DNA of 33,452 nucleotides, taken from the NCBI RefSeq assembly GCF_005877905.1, contig NZ_SWDV01000051.1:1-33452 (forward strand), given 5' to 3'. Positions within the stretch are counted from its first letter, which is position 1. Each line of letters begins with the position of its first letter. The notes below the pieces were generated by a model that saw only the letters and a list, made by a program, of their open reading frames with translations, made no database searches and was not told the DNA's origin. Positions 17,430-25,198 of the stretch are shown piece after piece. Made by a program: the position numbers and the translations under genes. This DNA comes from Pseudomonas nicosulfuronedens. Lineage in GTDB: Bacteria > Pseudomonadota > Gammaproteobacteria > Pseudomonadales > Pseudomonadaceae.

Positions 17430-17488
17430 CCGGCGGAAGGTCAGGAGGGGGAGGACTGCTCTGGGGAGAGAGCCGGACCTTCCGCCGG
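17430..17488. repeat. Perfect 13-bp inverted repeat upstream of the secreted protein gene
   Basis: CCGGCGGAAGGTC (17430-17442) and its exact reverse complement (17476-17488) flank a purine-rich 33-base loop. It begins 25 bp after the stop of the leftward beta-barrel gene, so it may end that transcript. It lacks a T-run. Confidence 0.55.
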
Positions 17489-17512
17489 GCTTGAGGGGTA
17501 GCCGTGCGCGTG

Positions 17513-18010
17513 TCAGAAGCGCCAGTAGGCGGAGAGAGTGGTCTGGTCGAGGTCGATGTCGCCGACGTCCAGGTATTCCTGTTCCAGGCGCAGGCCCAGG
17601 CCGCCCAATACGTCCACTTCGCCGCCGAAGCCGTAGAGCGGGTCGAGGTCGTCGGACTTGCCGGCGACGTCATCGTCGGCATGCCAGGCGTGCACGCCGG
17701 CGATGCCGTACAGGCGGATGCGCTGGCCGATGGGGAAGCCCAGGTGGACGTTGGCTTGTACGGATTGACCGTCGAAGTGCCTGCGGTCGTCGCTCATCTC
17801 GCCGAAATCGACCACTGCGCCTTCGAAGGACAGGTAGTTGTTCAGACGGTAGCCGGCGTAGAGCTTGTAGCTGTCGTCCTGGTCGTCGAAGGAGCGGTCG
17901 TCGATCTCGAGGCGAGTGACGCCGCCGCCGACGTAGAGGCCGCGGTCGTCGGCCATCACCAGTGCCGGAGCGGTCAGCGCGAGAGCGCAGAGGAGTTTCG
18001 AAAGGCGCAT
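17513..18010 (-). CDS. Small outer-membrane beta-barrel protein
   Basis: The 165-residue product has a signal peptide (about 1-20, ending VMA-DDR), repeated alternating strands with Gly and aromatic residues (GLYVGGGVTRLEI, YKLYAGYRLNNYLSFEGAVVDFG) and a C-terminal phenylalanine (AYWRF), the recognition signal for BAM insertion. This is the OmpA-type eight-strand barrel pattern. The ligand or role is unknown. It is acidic in the loops (SFDDQDD, DDDVAGKSDDLDP). It is monocistronic by spacing. Confidence 0.87.
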   Translation of the reverse strand: MRLSKLLCALALTAPALVMADDRGLYVGGGVTRLEIDDRSFDDQDDSYKLYAGYRLNNYLSFEGAVVDFGEMSDDRRHFDGQSVQANVHLGFPIGQRIRLYGIAGVHAWHADDDVAGKSDDLDPLYGFGGEVDVLGGLGLRLEQEYLDVGDIDLDQTTLSAYWRF

Positions 18011-18215
18011 AGGATTCCCTTGCGGCCGGTGGGAAGCAGCGGCCGCCTTGCTGTCTTGCGGAGGATTTGGATGCCGCTCTGGCGCGGGCTTTTCGGCGCC
18101 AGCGCGGCGGCGGGGGCATTAGAGCGGGGCGGTAGCGTGCGCGACCATCGAAGCTTGTCGAGAGTCGCCTGGCTTTTGTTCTAGAGGCTGCTGTTCTGGA
18201 GAGTGCCGGTTCGGA

Positions 18216-18905
18216 TCAGGCGTGGGCGGCCTGGCGCAGGCGCTCGCCGTCCAGAATCTCGATGCCGCCATAGCTCAGGCGCACGATGCCCTGGGCTTCC
18301 AGGTCCTTGAGGATCTGGTTGGTGGTCTGCCGCGACAGCGACAGCATGGCCGCGAGCTGTTCCTGGGGCAGGTGCAGTTCGCGCTTGGCGGTGGCCGACT
18401 CGCCGTAGCCCTCGGCGATCATCAGCAGGCGCCGGGCCAGACGCGGCGCGGCCGGCAGCAGTGACAGCTCTTCCAGGACGGCGAAGGTAATGCGCAGCTT
18501 GTGGCTCATCAGCAGGGCGAAGTCGCGCCAGTACTCCGGGTGCTGCGCCAGCAGCGCCTGCAAAGGCGCGAGGGGAACCTGGAGAAGGACGGTGGCGCCC
18601 TCTGCGTAAGCGTCGTGGGTGCGCGGCTGGCCGTCGAACAGGCAGATCTCGCCGAACCAGTTGGGCGCCTCCACCAGCGCCAGCAATGCTTCCTTGCCAC
18701 TTTCCCCAACCACGCTGACGCGCATTGCGCCTTCCACCACGCAATACAGGCCACACGGCGCGTCGCCACGGGCGAACAGGCGCTGGCCGGCGGGCAGGCG
18801 CCGCACCACGGCGGCGTCGCGCAAGGCCTGGCGCAGACCGTCCGGAAGGGTCTGGAACCAGCGGCCTTCTTGCAGGCAGGAGAGGTAAGGCTTGGCGTCG
18901 GTCAT
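18216..18905 (-). CDS. Crp/Fnr family transcriptional regulator
   Basis: The 229-residue product has an N-terminal cyclic-nucleotide-binding-like beta-roll (about 15-130; GQRLFARGDAPCGLYCVVEGAMRV, then WFGEICLFDGQPRTHDAYAEG) and a C-terminal HTH (about 160-215) with QEQLAAMLSLSRQTTNQILKDLEAQGIV. The Fnr iron-sulfur cysteines are absent, and the effector is not identifiable. The start is ATG 18905; a TTG two codons earlier is also open, and neither has a good ribosome site. It is divergent from the Mpo1-like gene, 74 bp away. Confidence 0.9.
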   Translation of the reverse strand: MTDAKPYLSCLQEGRWFQTLPDGLRQALRDAAVVRRLPAGQRLFARGDAPCGLYCVVEGAMRVSVVGESGKEALLALVEAPNWFGEICLFDGQPRTHDAYAEGATVLLQVPLAPLQALLAQHPEYWRDFALLMSHKLRITFAVLEELSLLPAAPRLARRLLMIAEGYGESATAKRELHLPQEQLAAMLSLSRQTTNQILKDLEAQGIVRLSYGGIEILDGERLRQAAHA

Positions 18906-18979
18906 GGGCAATGTCGGCTAGCTGACAGAGTGGCAGGGCACACATCGCCATCATGCCAGTACCTTGCGGGAGAACAACA

Positions 18980-19504
18980 ATGAAAACTCTGGTCGATCAC
19001 CTTGCCCAATATGCCGCCTACCACCGTGACCGGCGGAACATCGTCAGCCACTTCATCGGCATCCCGATGATCGTGCTGGCCATCGCCACCCTGCTGTCGC
19101 GCCCCGGCTTCGAGCTGGCCGGCCTGCTGGTCTCGCCCGCCACGCTGCTGGCGCTGGCTTCGGTGGTGTTCTACCTGCGCCTGGACCTGCGCTTCGGCCT
19201 GCTGATGACCGCGTTGCTGGCGCTGTCGCTGTGGATCGGCGCGGCGCTGGCTGCCGGCACGACTGCCTACTGGCTCACCTGGGGCATCGGCCTGTTCGTG
19301 GTGGGCTGGATCATCCAGTTCGTCGGCCACTGGTACGAAGGGCGCAAACCGGCGTTCGTCGATGACCTCACCGGGCTGATCGTCGGTCCGCTGTTCGTGG
19401 CCGCCGAAGCCGCGTTCCTGCTCGGCCTGCGCGATGAAGTCCGCCATGCCGTGGAAGAGCGCGCCGGCCCCACCTGCATCCGCGAGAAGAAGGCGACCGC
19501 CTGA
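18980..19504 (+). CDS. Mpo1-like (DUF962) membrane protein
   Basis: The 174-residue product has the DUF962 signature: H15-x3-R-N-x3-S-H24-x-I-G-I-P near the start and QFVGHWYEGRKPAF in the C-terminal half, with four or five membrane helices between and after. Yeast Mpo1 is an Fe2+-dependent dioxygenase that alpha-oxidises 2-hydroxy fatty acids, and the histidines are its metal ligands. Here that activity is inferred from family. The start at 18980 follows GGGAGAA. It is convergent with the MmyB regulator gene (6-bp gap). Confidence 0.88.
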   Translation: MKTLVDHLAQYAAYHRDRRNIVSHFIGIPMIVLAIATLLSRPGFELAGLLVSPATLLALASVVFYLRLDLRFGLLMTALLALSLWIGAALAAGTTAYWLTWGIGLFVVGWIIQFVGHWYEGRKPAFVDDLTGLIVGPLFVAAEAAFLLGLRDEVRHAVEERAGPTCIREKKATA

Positions 19505-19510
19505 TTCGCT

Positions 19511-20344
19511 TCAGTCCGTACCGCTGAGCTGGCGCAGGATTCGCGCGCTGTCGGGGTCGGCCGGGAAGAAGGTTTCCAGGGCCAGTTCCGACAGCGTCAC
19601 GTCCACCGGTGTGCCGAACACCGTGATGGTGCCGATCAGGCTGCACACGCCCAGTTCGGTCTGCAATTGCACCGGGATCAGCACCATGTCGCCGTTGGCC
19701 GCCTCGTCGTAGGGCGGTGCCGGGTACGCCGCCACCTCGTCGCGCAACGCCGCCAGCGCGGGATCGCCGCTGGCCTCGAAGTCGCGCTGCAGTCGCTCCA
19801 CCACATGCGCCTTCCACGGCCCCAGATTGAGGATGCGCGGCGCCAGCCCCCTGGGGTGCAGGCTCATGCGCAGCACGTTGATCGGCGGCTGCAGCAGCTC
19901 CGGGTCGACGCCGATCAGGAAGATATCCACCGTACGGTTGGAGGCCAGCAGGTTCCAGTGGCGGTCCACCACCATCGCTGGGTTCGGCTCGTGGGCCTTG
20001 AGCAACTGGTCGATGGCCTGACGGGCGACGGTCAGCGCGGGGTCGTCGAGGCCCTTTTCCGAATACACCGGGGCATAGCCGGCGGCGCTGAGCAGGCGGT
20101 TGCGTTCGCGCAGCGGGATGTCCAGCTGTTCGGCCAGATGCAGGAGCATTTCGCGGCTGGGCAGGGCGCGTCCGGTTTCGACGAAACTCAGGTGGCGCGT
20201 GGAAATCTCCGCGTCGCAGGCGAGATCGAGCTGGCTGAGTCGGCGGCGCTGGCGCCATTGGCGGAGCAGGGCGCCGACGGGTTGGGCCGGGTTTTTCTGG
20301 GCTGGGCTATTCATAGCTGGGCCGTTCATGGCGGTGCGGGTCAT
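19511..20344 (-). CDS. XRE-type regulator with MmyB-like ligand-binding domain
   Basis: The 277-residue product has an N-terminal Cro/CI helix-turn-helix (about 25-80; RRLSQLDLACDAEISTRHLSFVETGRALP) and a C-terminal MmyB-like domain (about 105-265), a PAS-related fold that in some homologues binds fatty acids. The ligand is unknown. The start is uncertain: ATG 20344 is used, a TTG lies four codons upstream, and further in-frame ATGs follow at the repeated Asn-Gly-Pro/Asn-Ser-Pro stretch. It is divergent from a small membrane protein gene, a common arrangement in which the regulator controls its neighbour. Confidence 0.88.
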   Translation of the reverse strand: MTRTAMNGPAMNSPAQKNPAQPVGALLRQWRQRRRLSQLDLACDAEISTRHLSFVETGRALPSREMLLHLAEQLDIPLRERNRLLSAAGYAPVYSEKGLDDPALTVARQAIDQLLKAHEPNPAMVVDRHWNLLASNRTVDIFLIGVDPELLQPPINVLRMSLHPRGLAPRILNLGPWKAHVVERLQRDFEASGDPALAALRDEVAAYPAPPYDEAANGDMVLIPVQLQTELGVCSLIGTITVFGTPVDVTLSELALETFFPADPDSARILRQLSGTD

Positions 20345-20472
20345 GGCATCGAACAATAGACGGGGCGCCCCGTAACGGCCATTACCTGGCAGGTAATCGA
20401 CGCACCTACGTCCCGGGCGGATTCTTCAGCCACACGCCGCCAACCGGTGGCGCCCCTTGAAGGAGCTTCGCA

Positions 20473-20874
20473 ATGACTCTGCTGCAATCCTCCCCGCTGC
20501 TTCGCCTGACCCTGAAAGTCGATGCTATCGCCGGTGGCGCCATGGGCCTGCTGATGGCGCTGGCCGCGCAACCGCTGGGCGAACTGTTCGGCTTGCCCTT
20601 CGTCCTGCTGCTGGTGGCAGGCATCGTGCTGTTACCGCTGGCGCTGGTGCTCTACTGGATGAGCCAGCAACTGGCGCTGTCGCGCACCGGTGTCTGTGCG
20701 GTGATTGCCTTGAACGCGCTTTGGGTGGTGGAAAGCGTCGCCCTGCTGGTGACCGGCTACGTACAGCCGACTGCCCTGGGTTACGCCTTCGTCATCGGTC
20801 AGGCGCTGGTGGTCCTGCTGCTCGCTGAACTGGAGTTTTTCGGCCTGCGGCGGTCGGCGGTTCTGGCCCTGTAA
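20473..20874 (+). CDS. Small four-helix membrane protein of unknown function
   Basis: The 133-residue product is almost wholly hydrophobic with four predicted membrane helices (about 15-34, 39-61, 70-92 and 98-125). I see no known motif. The start at 20473 follows GAAGGAGC. It is divergent from the MmyB-type regulator (128 bp between starts), which suggests control by it. A REP element follows. Confidence 0.8.
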   Translation: MTLLQSSPLLRLTLKVDAIAGGAMGLLMALAAQPLGELFGLPFVLLLVAGIVLLPLALVLYWMSQQLALSRTGVCAVIALNALWVVESVALLVTGYVQPTALGYAFVIGQALVVLLLAELEFFGLRRSAVLAL

Positions 20875-20908
20875 GCGCTTTACGCCGGGGATTGTCGACG
20901 GTGCTTTA

Positions 20909-20988
20909 TAGGATGGGGGGAGCGCAGCGATACCCATGCGGTTGGTGCATGGGTATCGATGGGTATCGCTGCGCTCCACGCCATCCTA
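20909..20988. repeat. REP-type inverted pair, GGATGGCGTGGAGCGCAGCG family
   Basis: The left arm (20909-about 20938) and right arm (20959-20988) are inverted copies of a unit beginning TAGGATGG and containing GAGCGCAGCGATACCCAT, with one or two mismatches. An extra copy of CATGGGTATCGATGG lies between them. This is a known repeat family of the P. aeruginosa group. Confidence 0.85.
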
Positions 20989-21048
20989 CGTTGGTGCTCG
21001 TCGGCGACTCCGCGAGAGGGGACGCTCGGCTCCTGCGCGCGAACCGAC

Positions 21049-21639
21049 TTACGCCAGCTCCTCGCGGACGAAGTCCAGCCGATCCTGGCCGAAGAACATC
21101 TCGTCCCCGACGAAGAAGGTCGGCGCGCCGAACATCCCGCGTTTGATCGCCGCCTCGGTGTTGGCCTTCAGCGCGTCCTTCACGTCCTGCTCGGCGGTCA
21201 GCGCCAGCAGCGCCTGCGGGTCGAAGCCCGCCTCGGCCAGTCGCGGGCCGAGCACCGCCGGATCGCCCAGGTTCAGCGCGTCCACCCACATGCCTTTGAA
21301 CACGCAGGCCAGCAGCGCCTCGAAGCGCTCCGGCTGGCGCAACTGCACGCCGGTGGCTGCGCGCATCAGCGTGAGGGTGTTGATCGGGAAATGCGGGTTC
21401 ATCTTCATCGGCACGCCGTAGCGGCGGGCGAAGCGGGTCATGTCGATCAGCGTGTAGCGCCCCTTGGCCGGCACGGCGATGGGCGACGCATTGCCGGTGG
21501 CCTGGAACACGCCGCCCAGCAGGACCGGGCGATAGACCAGCGCGGCGCCGGTCTCGGCGCAGATCTTCGGCAACTGCGTATAGGCCAGGTAGGAGGTCGG
21601 GCTGCCGAAGTCGAAGTAGAACTCGACGGATTTGCTCAT
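21049..21639 (-). CDS. DsbA-family oxidoreductase, 2-hydroxychromene-2-carboxylate isomerase type
   Basis: The 196-residue product begins VEFYFDFGSPTSYLAYTQLP, with the serine-containing FDFGSP in place of a Cys-x-x-Cys active site. This marks the HCCA isomerase/kappa-GST subgroup, which uses glutathione. The C-terminal GMFGAPTFFVGDEMFFGQDRL is the thioredoxin-fold signature. In naphthalene degraders HCCA isomerase acts on 2-hydroxychromene-2-carboxylate, but many homologues have unknown substrates. It is downstream of the SDR gene in the same direction (34-bp gap), so the two probably form an operon. Confidence 0.9.
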   Translation of the reverse strand: MSKSVEFYFDFGSPTSYLAYTQLPKICAETGAALVYRPVLLGGVFQATGNASPIAVPAKGRYTLIDMTRFARRYGVPMKMNPHFPINTLTLMRAATGVQLRQPERFEALLACVFKGMWVDALNLGDPAVLGPRLAEAGFDPQALLALTAEQDVKDALKANTEAAIKRGMFGAPTFFVGDEMFFGQDRLDFVREELA

Positions 21640-21673
21640 GAGTGGCTCTCTTCTTGTTGTCGTTATAAGTGGA

Positions 21674-22402
21674 TTACCAGCGCTCGATCCAGGGGCGCAG
21701 GTCCAGCTCGAAGGTCCACGCGTCCCGCGGCTGGCTGTGCAGGTACCAGTAGCTGTCGGCGATATGCTCGGGGTCGAGGATGCCGTCCTGGTCCTTCTGC
21801 GCGTATTTCTGCGGGAAGTTCTCGCGGATGAATTCGGTGTCGATGGCACCGTCCACCACCACGTGGGCGACGTGCAGGCCCATCGGTCCCAGCTCGCGGG
21901 CCATGCTCTGGGCCAGGGCGCGGATGCCGTGCTTGGCGCCGGCGAAGGCAGCGAAGCCCGAGGCGCCACGCAGGCCGGCGGTGGCGCCGGTGAACAGGAT
22001 CGTGCCGCGCTGGCGCTTGACCATGCGCTTGGCCACTTCGCGGCCGGTGAGGAAGCCGGAGAAGCAGGCCATCTCCCAGATCTTGAAGTACTTGCGCGCG
22101 GTCTCCTCAAGGATGCTGCAAGGTACGTTGGCGCCGATGTTGAAGACGAAGGCTTCGATGGGGCCGATGTCGCGTTCGATGGTTTCCACCAGCTCGATCA
22201 CCGCCTCTTCCTGGCGCGCATCGGAGGCGAAGCCGTGGGCCTCACCGCCTTCGGCACGAATCTGGTCCACCAGCGGCTGCAGCTTGTCCGCGGAGCGCCG
22301 GGTGACGCAGGCGACGTAGCCCTCACGGGCGAAGCGGCGGGCGATGGCGCCGCCGGTGGCATCGCCGGCGCCGATGACCAGGACGACTTTCTTGTTCGAC
22401 AT
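21674..22402 (-). CDS. Atypical short-chain dehydrogenase/reductase lacking catalytic Ser and Tyr
   Basis: The 242-residue product has an SDR Rossmann fold with a cofactor loop GAGDATGG (11-18) and the region FNIGAN (87-92) where NNAG is usual. At the active site, Ala140 stands where Ser is expected and Phe153 where Tyr is expected (FAGAK, 153-157), while Lys157 remains. Classical SDR hydride transfer is therefore unlikely by the usual mechanism. I recall related SDRs with the same ARELGP-x-G-x-HVAHV-x-x-DGAID stretch (169-188) and the same Phe. The start at 22402 is used because a ribosome site (AGAGGAAA) precedes it. It is divergent from tetR, with operators between. Confidence 0.87.
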   Translation of the reverse strand: MSNKKVVLVIGAGDATGGAIARRFAREGYVACVTRRSADKLQPLVDQIRAEGGEAHGFASDARQEEAVIELVETIERDIGPIEAFVFNIGANVPCSILEETARKYFKIWEMACFSGFLTGREVAKRMVKRQRGTILFTGATAGLRGASGFAAFAGAKHGIRALAQSMARELGPMGLHVAHVVVDGAIDTEFIRENFPQKYAQKDQDGILDPEHIADSYWYLHSQPRDAWTFELDLRPWIERW

Positions 22403-22432
22403 TCTCGTTTCCTCTGGGTTGCGCAAAATGGG

Positions 22433-22460
22433 TAAACGGTCGTTAGGTAAACGAACGTTA
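22433..22460. promoter_or_regulatory. Tandem palindromic operator for the TetR regulator
   Basis: Two copies of the palindrome TAAACGNNCGTTA lie at 22433-22445 and 22448-22460, centres 15 bp apart. They sit between the SDR start (22402) and the tetR start (22506), where the divergent promoters must be. TetR proteins typically bind such sites as pairs of dimers, so autoregulation with control of the SDR operon is likely. Confidence 0.78.
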
Positions 22461-22505
22461 TGTTAACATTCGACGCATCGTCAACCGCTTCGACGGAGGC
22501 GCTCC

Positions 22506-23069
22506 ATGCGCTACTCAGCCACCCACAAGGAAGAAACCCGCCAGCGACTGCTCGACAGCAGCGGCGCGCTCGCCAAGCAGGGCGGCTTTGCCACCTCAGG
22601 CGTGGACGGTCTGATGAAGGCGGTGGGATTGTCCGGCGGGGCGTTCTACAACCACTTCGGCTCGAAGGACGAACTGTTCGCCGCCATCGTCGAACGCGAA
22701 TTGCAGCAGAGCGTCGAGCGCCTGGCCGCCAAGGGCAAGGTGCTCGACCGGGCGCGCCTGGAGCGAGGGCTGAAGCGCTACCTGAGTGTCAGCCACGTAC
22801 AGGACGCCAGCGCCGGTTGCGCGATTCCAGCGCTGGGGGCGGAAATCGCCCGTGCCGACGAATCCGTGCGGCAGAGCGCCGAGGATGCCCTGGTGGAGTT
22901 GCAGCAGGCATGGGCCGAGGCACTCGGGTCGCCGGAGGACGCCTGGGCATTGCTGGCGCAGTGCGTCGGTGCGCTGGTGCTGGCGCGGATGGTCGCGACG
23001 GAGAAGGTGCAGAAGACCATCGTCGAATCGAGTCGGGACTTCCTGATTCGGCACCTGGACGAGAAGTGA
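22506..23069 (+). CDS. TetR/AcrR family transcriptional repressor
   Basis: The 187-residue product has a TetR N-terminal HTH (about 8-55; GGFATSGVDGLMKAVGLSGGAFYNHFGSKDELFAAIV) and a helical C-terminal ligand domain. It includes the segment CAIPALGAEIARAD, found in TetR members such as those regulating SDR genes. The ligand is unknown. It is divergent from the SDR-DsbA-like operon and separated from it by the tandem operator. Confidence 0.93.
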   Translation: MRYSATHKEETRQRLLDSSGALAKQGGFATSGVDGLMKAVGLSGGAFYNHFGSKDELFAAIVERELQQSVERLAAKGKVLDRARLERGLKRYLSVSHVQDASAGCAIPALGAEIARADESVRQSAEDALVELQQAWAEALGSPEDAWALLAQCVGALVLARMVATEKVQKTIVESSRDFLIRHLDEK

Positions 23070-23115
23070 GCGACTACCCTTCGGGGCGCAATCTCGGCGT
23101 TGTTCAGCATCTCAC

Positions 23116-23186
23116 GTAGGGCGGATAACCCGGCACGGGTTATCCGCCGGAATGGCCGATAACGCCATAGGCGTTATGCGCCCTAC
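23116..23186. repeat. REP-type inverted pair, GTAGGGCGGATAAC family
   Basis: GTAGGGCGGATAAC at the left (23116-) and GTTATGCGCCCTAC at the right (-23186) form an imperfect inverted pair. Inner hairpins GGATAACCCG/CGGGTTATCC and ATAACGCC/GGCGTTAT lie inside. It is a known Pseudomonas repeat family and sits between tetR and the convergent TauE/SafE gene. Confidence 0.85.
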
Positions 23187-23210
23187 AGCGGCAGTGCCAT
23201 GGCGTGAGGT

Positions 23211-23960
23211 TCAGAGGCCGCGGATGGCCAGGTCCGCGCCGAGCAACAGCAATCCACCGAAGAAGCAGCGGCGGAACGCCAGCGGGCTGATCCGTGAGCG
23301 CAGCCAGGTGCCCAGATACATCCCCGCCAGCGCCGGCAGCAGGGCCAGCAGCGACAGGCCGAGGACATCGGCCTGCAGCAGCGAGCCGTGCTGGCTGAGG
23401 GTGATCGCCAGGGCCAGGGTCGAGACGGTGAAGGACAGTCCCAGCGCCTGTACCAGGTCGTCCTTCTCCAGTCCCAGCGCCTGCAGGAAAGGCACCGCGG
23501 GAATCACGAAGACGCCGGTCACGGCGGTGACGCCGCCAGTGATCACGCCGATCAGCGGCGACAGCCAGCGCTCATGCCGTGGCGCCACGCGGAAGCGCTT
23601 GTTCGAGAGCCCCAGCAGCGCATAGAGGATCAGCGCCACGCCCAGCAGCGGCGTAGCCGCCGGCCAGTTGCGCCCCGCCAGCAGCCAGCCTACCAGCAAG
23701 GTGCCGACGACGATGCCGACGAGCATGCCCCAAAGGCGTTTGAGCAGACCGAGGAAGCGCGGCCCGGCGGCGAGCTGCCAGACGTTGGTGACGGTGGAGG
23801 GAACGACGAGGATCGCGGCAGCCTGCATCGGCGGCATCACCAGCCCGAGCAGCCCGACGGCGACCGTGGGCAGGCCGAGCCCCACCACGCCCTTCACCAG
23901 GCCGGCGAGGAGGAAGGTGAGGACAATCAGTTCGAGGTGCTGGGGGAGGGTGTCGAACAT
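23211..23960 (-). CDS. TauE/SafE family membrane permease
   Basis: The 249-residue product has about eight membrane helices with the family's N-terminal GLVKGVVGLGLPTVAVGLL and the second-half repeat GVITGGVTAVTGVFVIPAVPFLQALGL. Family members are proposed exporters of sulfite, sulfoacetate or other small anions, and the substrate here is unknown. Its nearness to the sulfate uptake genes would suit a sulfur-compound role, but that is only suggestive. Confidence 0.88.
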   Translation of the reverse strand: MFDTLPQHLELIVLTFLLAGLVKGVVGLGLPTVAVGLLGLVMPPMQAAAILVVPSTVTNVWQLAAGPRFLGLLKRLWGMLVGIVVGTLLVGWLLAGRNWPAATPLLGVALILYALLGLSNKRFRVAPRHERWLSPLIGVITGGVTAVTGVFVIPAVPFLQALGLEKDDLVQALGLSFTVSTLALAITLSQHGSLLQADVLGLSLLALLPALAGMYLGTWLRSRISPLAFRRCFFGGLLLLGADLAIRGL

Positions 23961-24024
23961 GGCCGGGTCTTATTGAAGGCAAGGCGGCCAGGATACGAGG
24001 GTTTGAAAGCCTTGGGGAAGCGCG

Positions 24025-24145
24025 GCCCCTCTCCCTAACCCTCTCCCTGAAGGGAGAGGGGACCGTTCGGTGCAGGAGAAAACTTCGGTATCAGCCGGCA
24101 TGGATAGCCCCCTCTCCCATCAGGGAGAGGGCGGGGGGAGAGGGC
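24025..24145. repeat. CCCTCTCCCT-type inverted repeat pair
   Basis: The left cluster (24025-24061) and right cluster (24108-24145) each contain a hairpin built from CCCTCTCCC and GGGAGAGGG. The two clusters are also inverted relative to one another. This is a common Pseudomonas extragenic repeat, located between the TauE/SafE gene and the end of cysA. Confidence 0.82.
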
Positions 24146-24194
24146 AAGTTGCTGCGCAGAGATCCGACCGGGGGCGGATAGGCCGAACGTTGGT

Positions 24195-25184
24195 TCAGAT
24201 ATTCGCCACTGGCTGATAAGCCTTCGGCTTGAAGTACAGCGTCTCGCCACGGGCGAGGCCGGCCAGGCTGTCGTGGTCCTTCACCACTTCGGCCTCGATC
24301 AGCTCGTCCTGGCCGTCGACCTTGAGGGTCACCCGGGTGATAGCGCCCAGCGGACGGATGTCGCGGACTTCGGCGGCTCGGTGCTCGGCCACTTCGGAAC
24401 GCGACAGCGAGATTTCGTGCGGACGGAACAGCACGTGCTCGTCACCGCCGATGTGCAGGCGGTTGGAGTCGCCGAGGAAGTGGTAGACGAAGTCGCTGGC
24501 CGGGTTCTCGTAGACTTCGCCCGGCGAGCCGATCTGCTCGATCACGCCCTTGTTCATCACTACGATGCGATCGGCGACTTCCATCGCTTCTTCCTGGTCG
24601 TGGGTGACGAACACGGAGGTCAGGTTGATCTCCTCATGCAGGCGTGCGAGCCAGCGGCGCAGCTCCTTGCGCACCTTGGCGTCGAGGGCGCCGAAGGGCT
24701 CGTCGAGCAGCAGGATCTTCGGCTCCACCGCCAGGGCGCGGGCCAGGGCGATACGCTGGCGCTGACCGCCGGAGAGCTGTTCCGGGTAGCGGTCGGACAG
24801 CCAGTCCAGCTGCACCATGTTCAGCAGTTCGTGGACCTTCTCGGCGATGCGCGACTCGCTCGGGCGTTCCTTCTTGGGCTTCATGCGCAGGCCGAAGGCG
24901 ACGTTGTCGAACACCGTCATGTGGCGGAACAGCGCGTAGTGCTGGAACACGAAGCCGACGTTGCGATCACGCACGTCGTGCTGCGAGACGTCCTCGCCGT
25001 GGAACACGATGTTGCCGGCGTCCGGGGTTTCCAGGCCGGCGATGATGCGCAGCAGCGTGGTCTTGCCGCAGCCGGACGGGCCGAGCAGGGCAACCAGTTC
25101 GCCGCTGTGGATATCCAGGTTGATGTCGTTCAGCGCCTTGAAGGCGTTGAAGTTCTTGCTGACGTTACGGATCTCGATGCTCAT
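24195..25184 (-). CDS. cysA: Sulfate/thiosulfate import ATP-binding protein CysA
   Basis: CysA is the ATPase of the CysTWA sulfate/thiosulfate importer on the inner face of the membrane. The 329-residue product has Walker A GPSGCGKT (35-42), Q-loop Gln81, signature LSGGQ (137-141), Walker B ILLLDEP (157-163), and a C-terminal TOBE-like domain (about 240-325). It is the last gene of the sbp-cysT-cysW-cysA cluster and starts 14 bp after the cysW stop. Confidence 0.97.
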   Translation of the reverse strand: MSIEIRNVSKNFNAFKALNDINLDIHSGELVALLGPSGCGKTTLLRIIAGLETPDAGNIVFHGEDVSQHDVRDRNVGFVFQHYALFRHMTVFDNVAFGLRMKPKKERPSESRIAEKVHELLNMVQLDWLSDRYPEQLSGGQRQRIALARALAVEPKILLLDEPFGALDAKVRKELRRWLARLHEEINLTSVFVTHDQEEAMEVADRIVVMNKGVIEQIGSPGEVYENPASDFVYHFLGDSNRLHIGGDEHVLFRPHEISLSRSEVAEHRAAEVRDIRPLGAITRVTLKVDGQDELIEAEVVKDHDSLAGLARGETLYFKPKAYQPVANI

Positions 25185-25198
25185 GGCTGGGCTCTCAC

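Noticed and set aside
22460..23119. 219-codon alternative frame over tetR
   Set aside because: It is a shifted reading of tetR rich in Arg and Gly, whereas the 187-residue frame has a full TetR domain.
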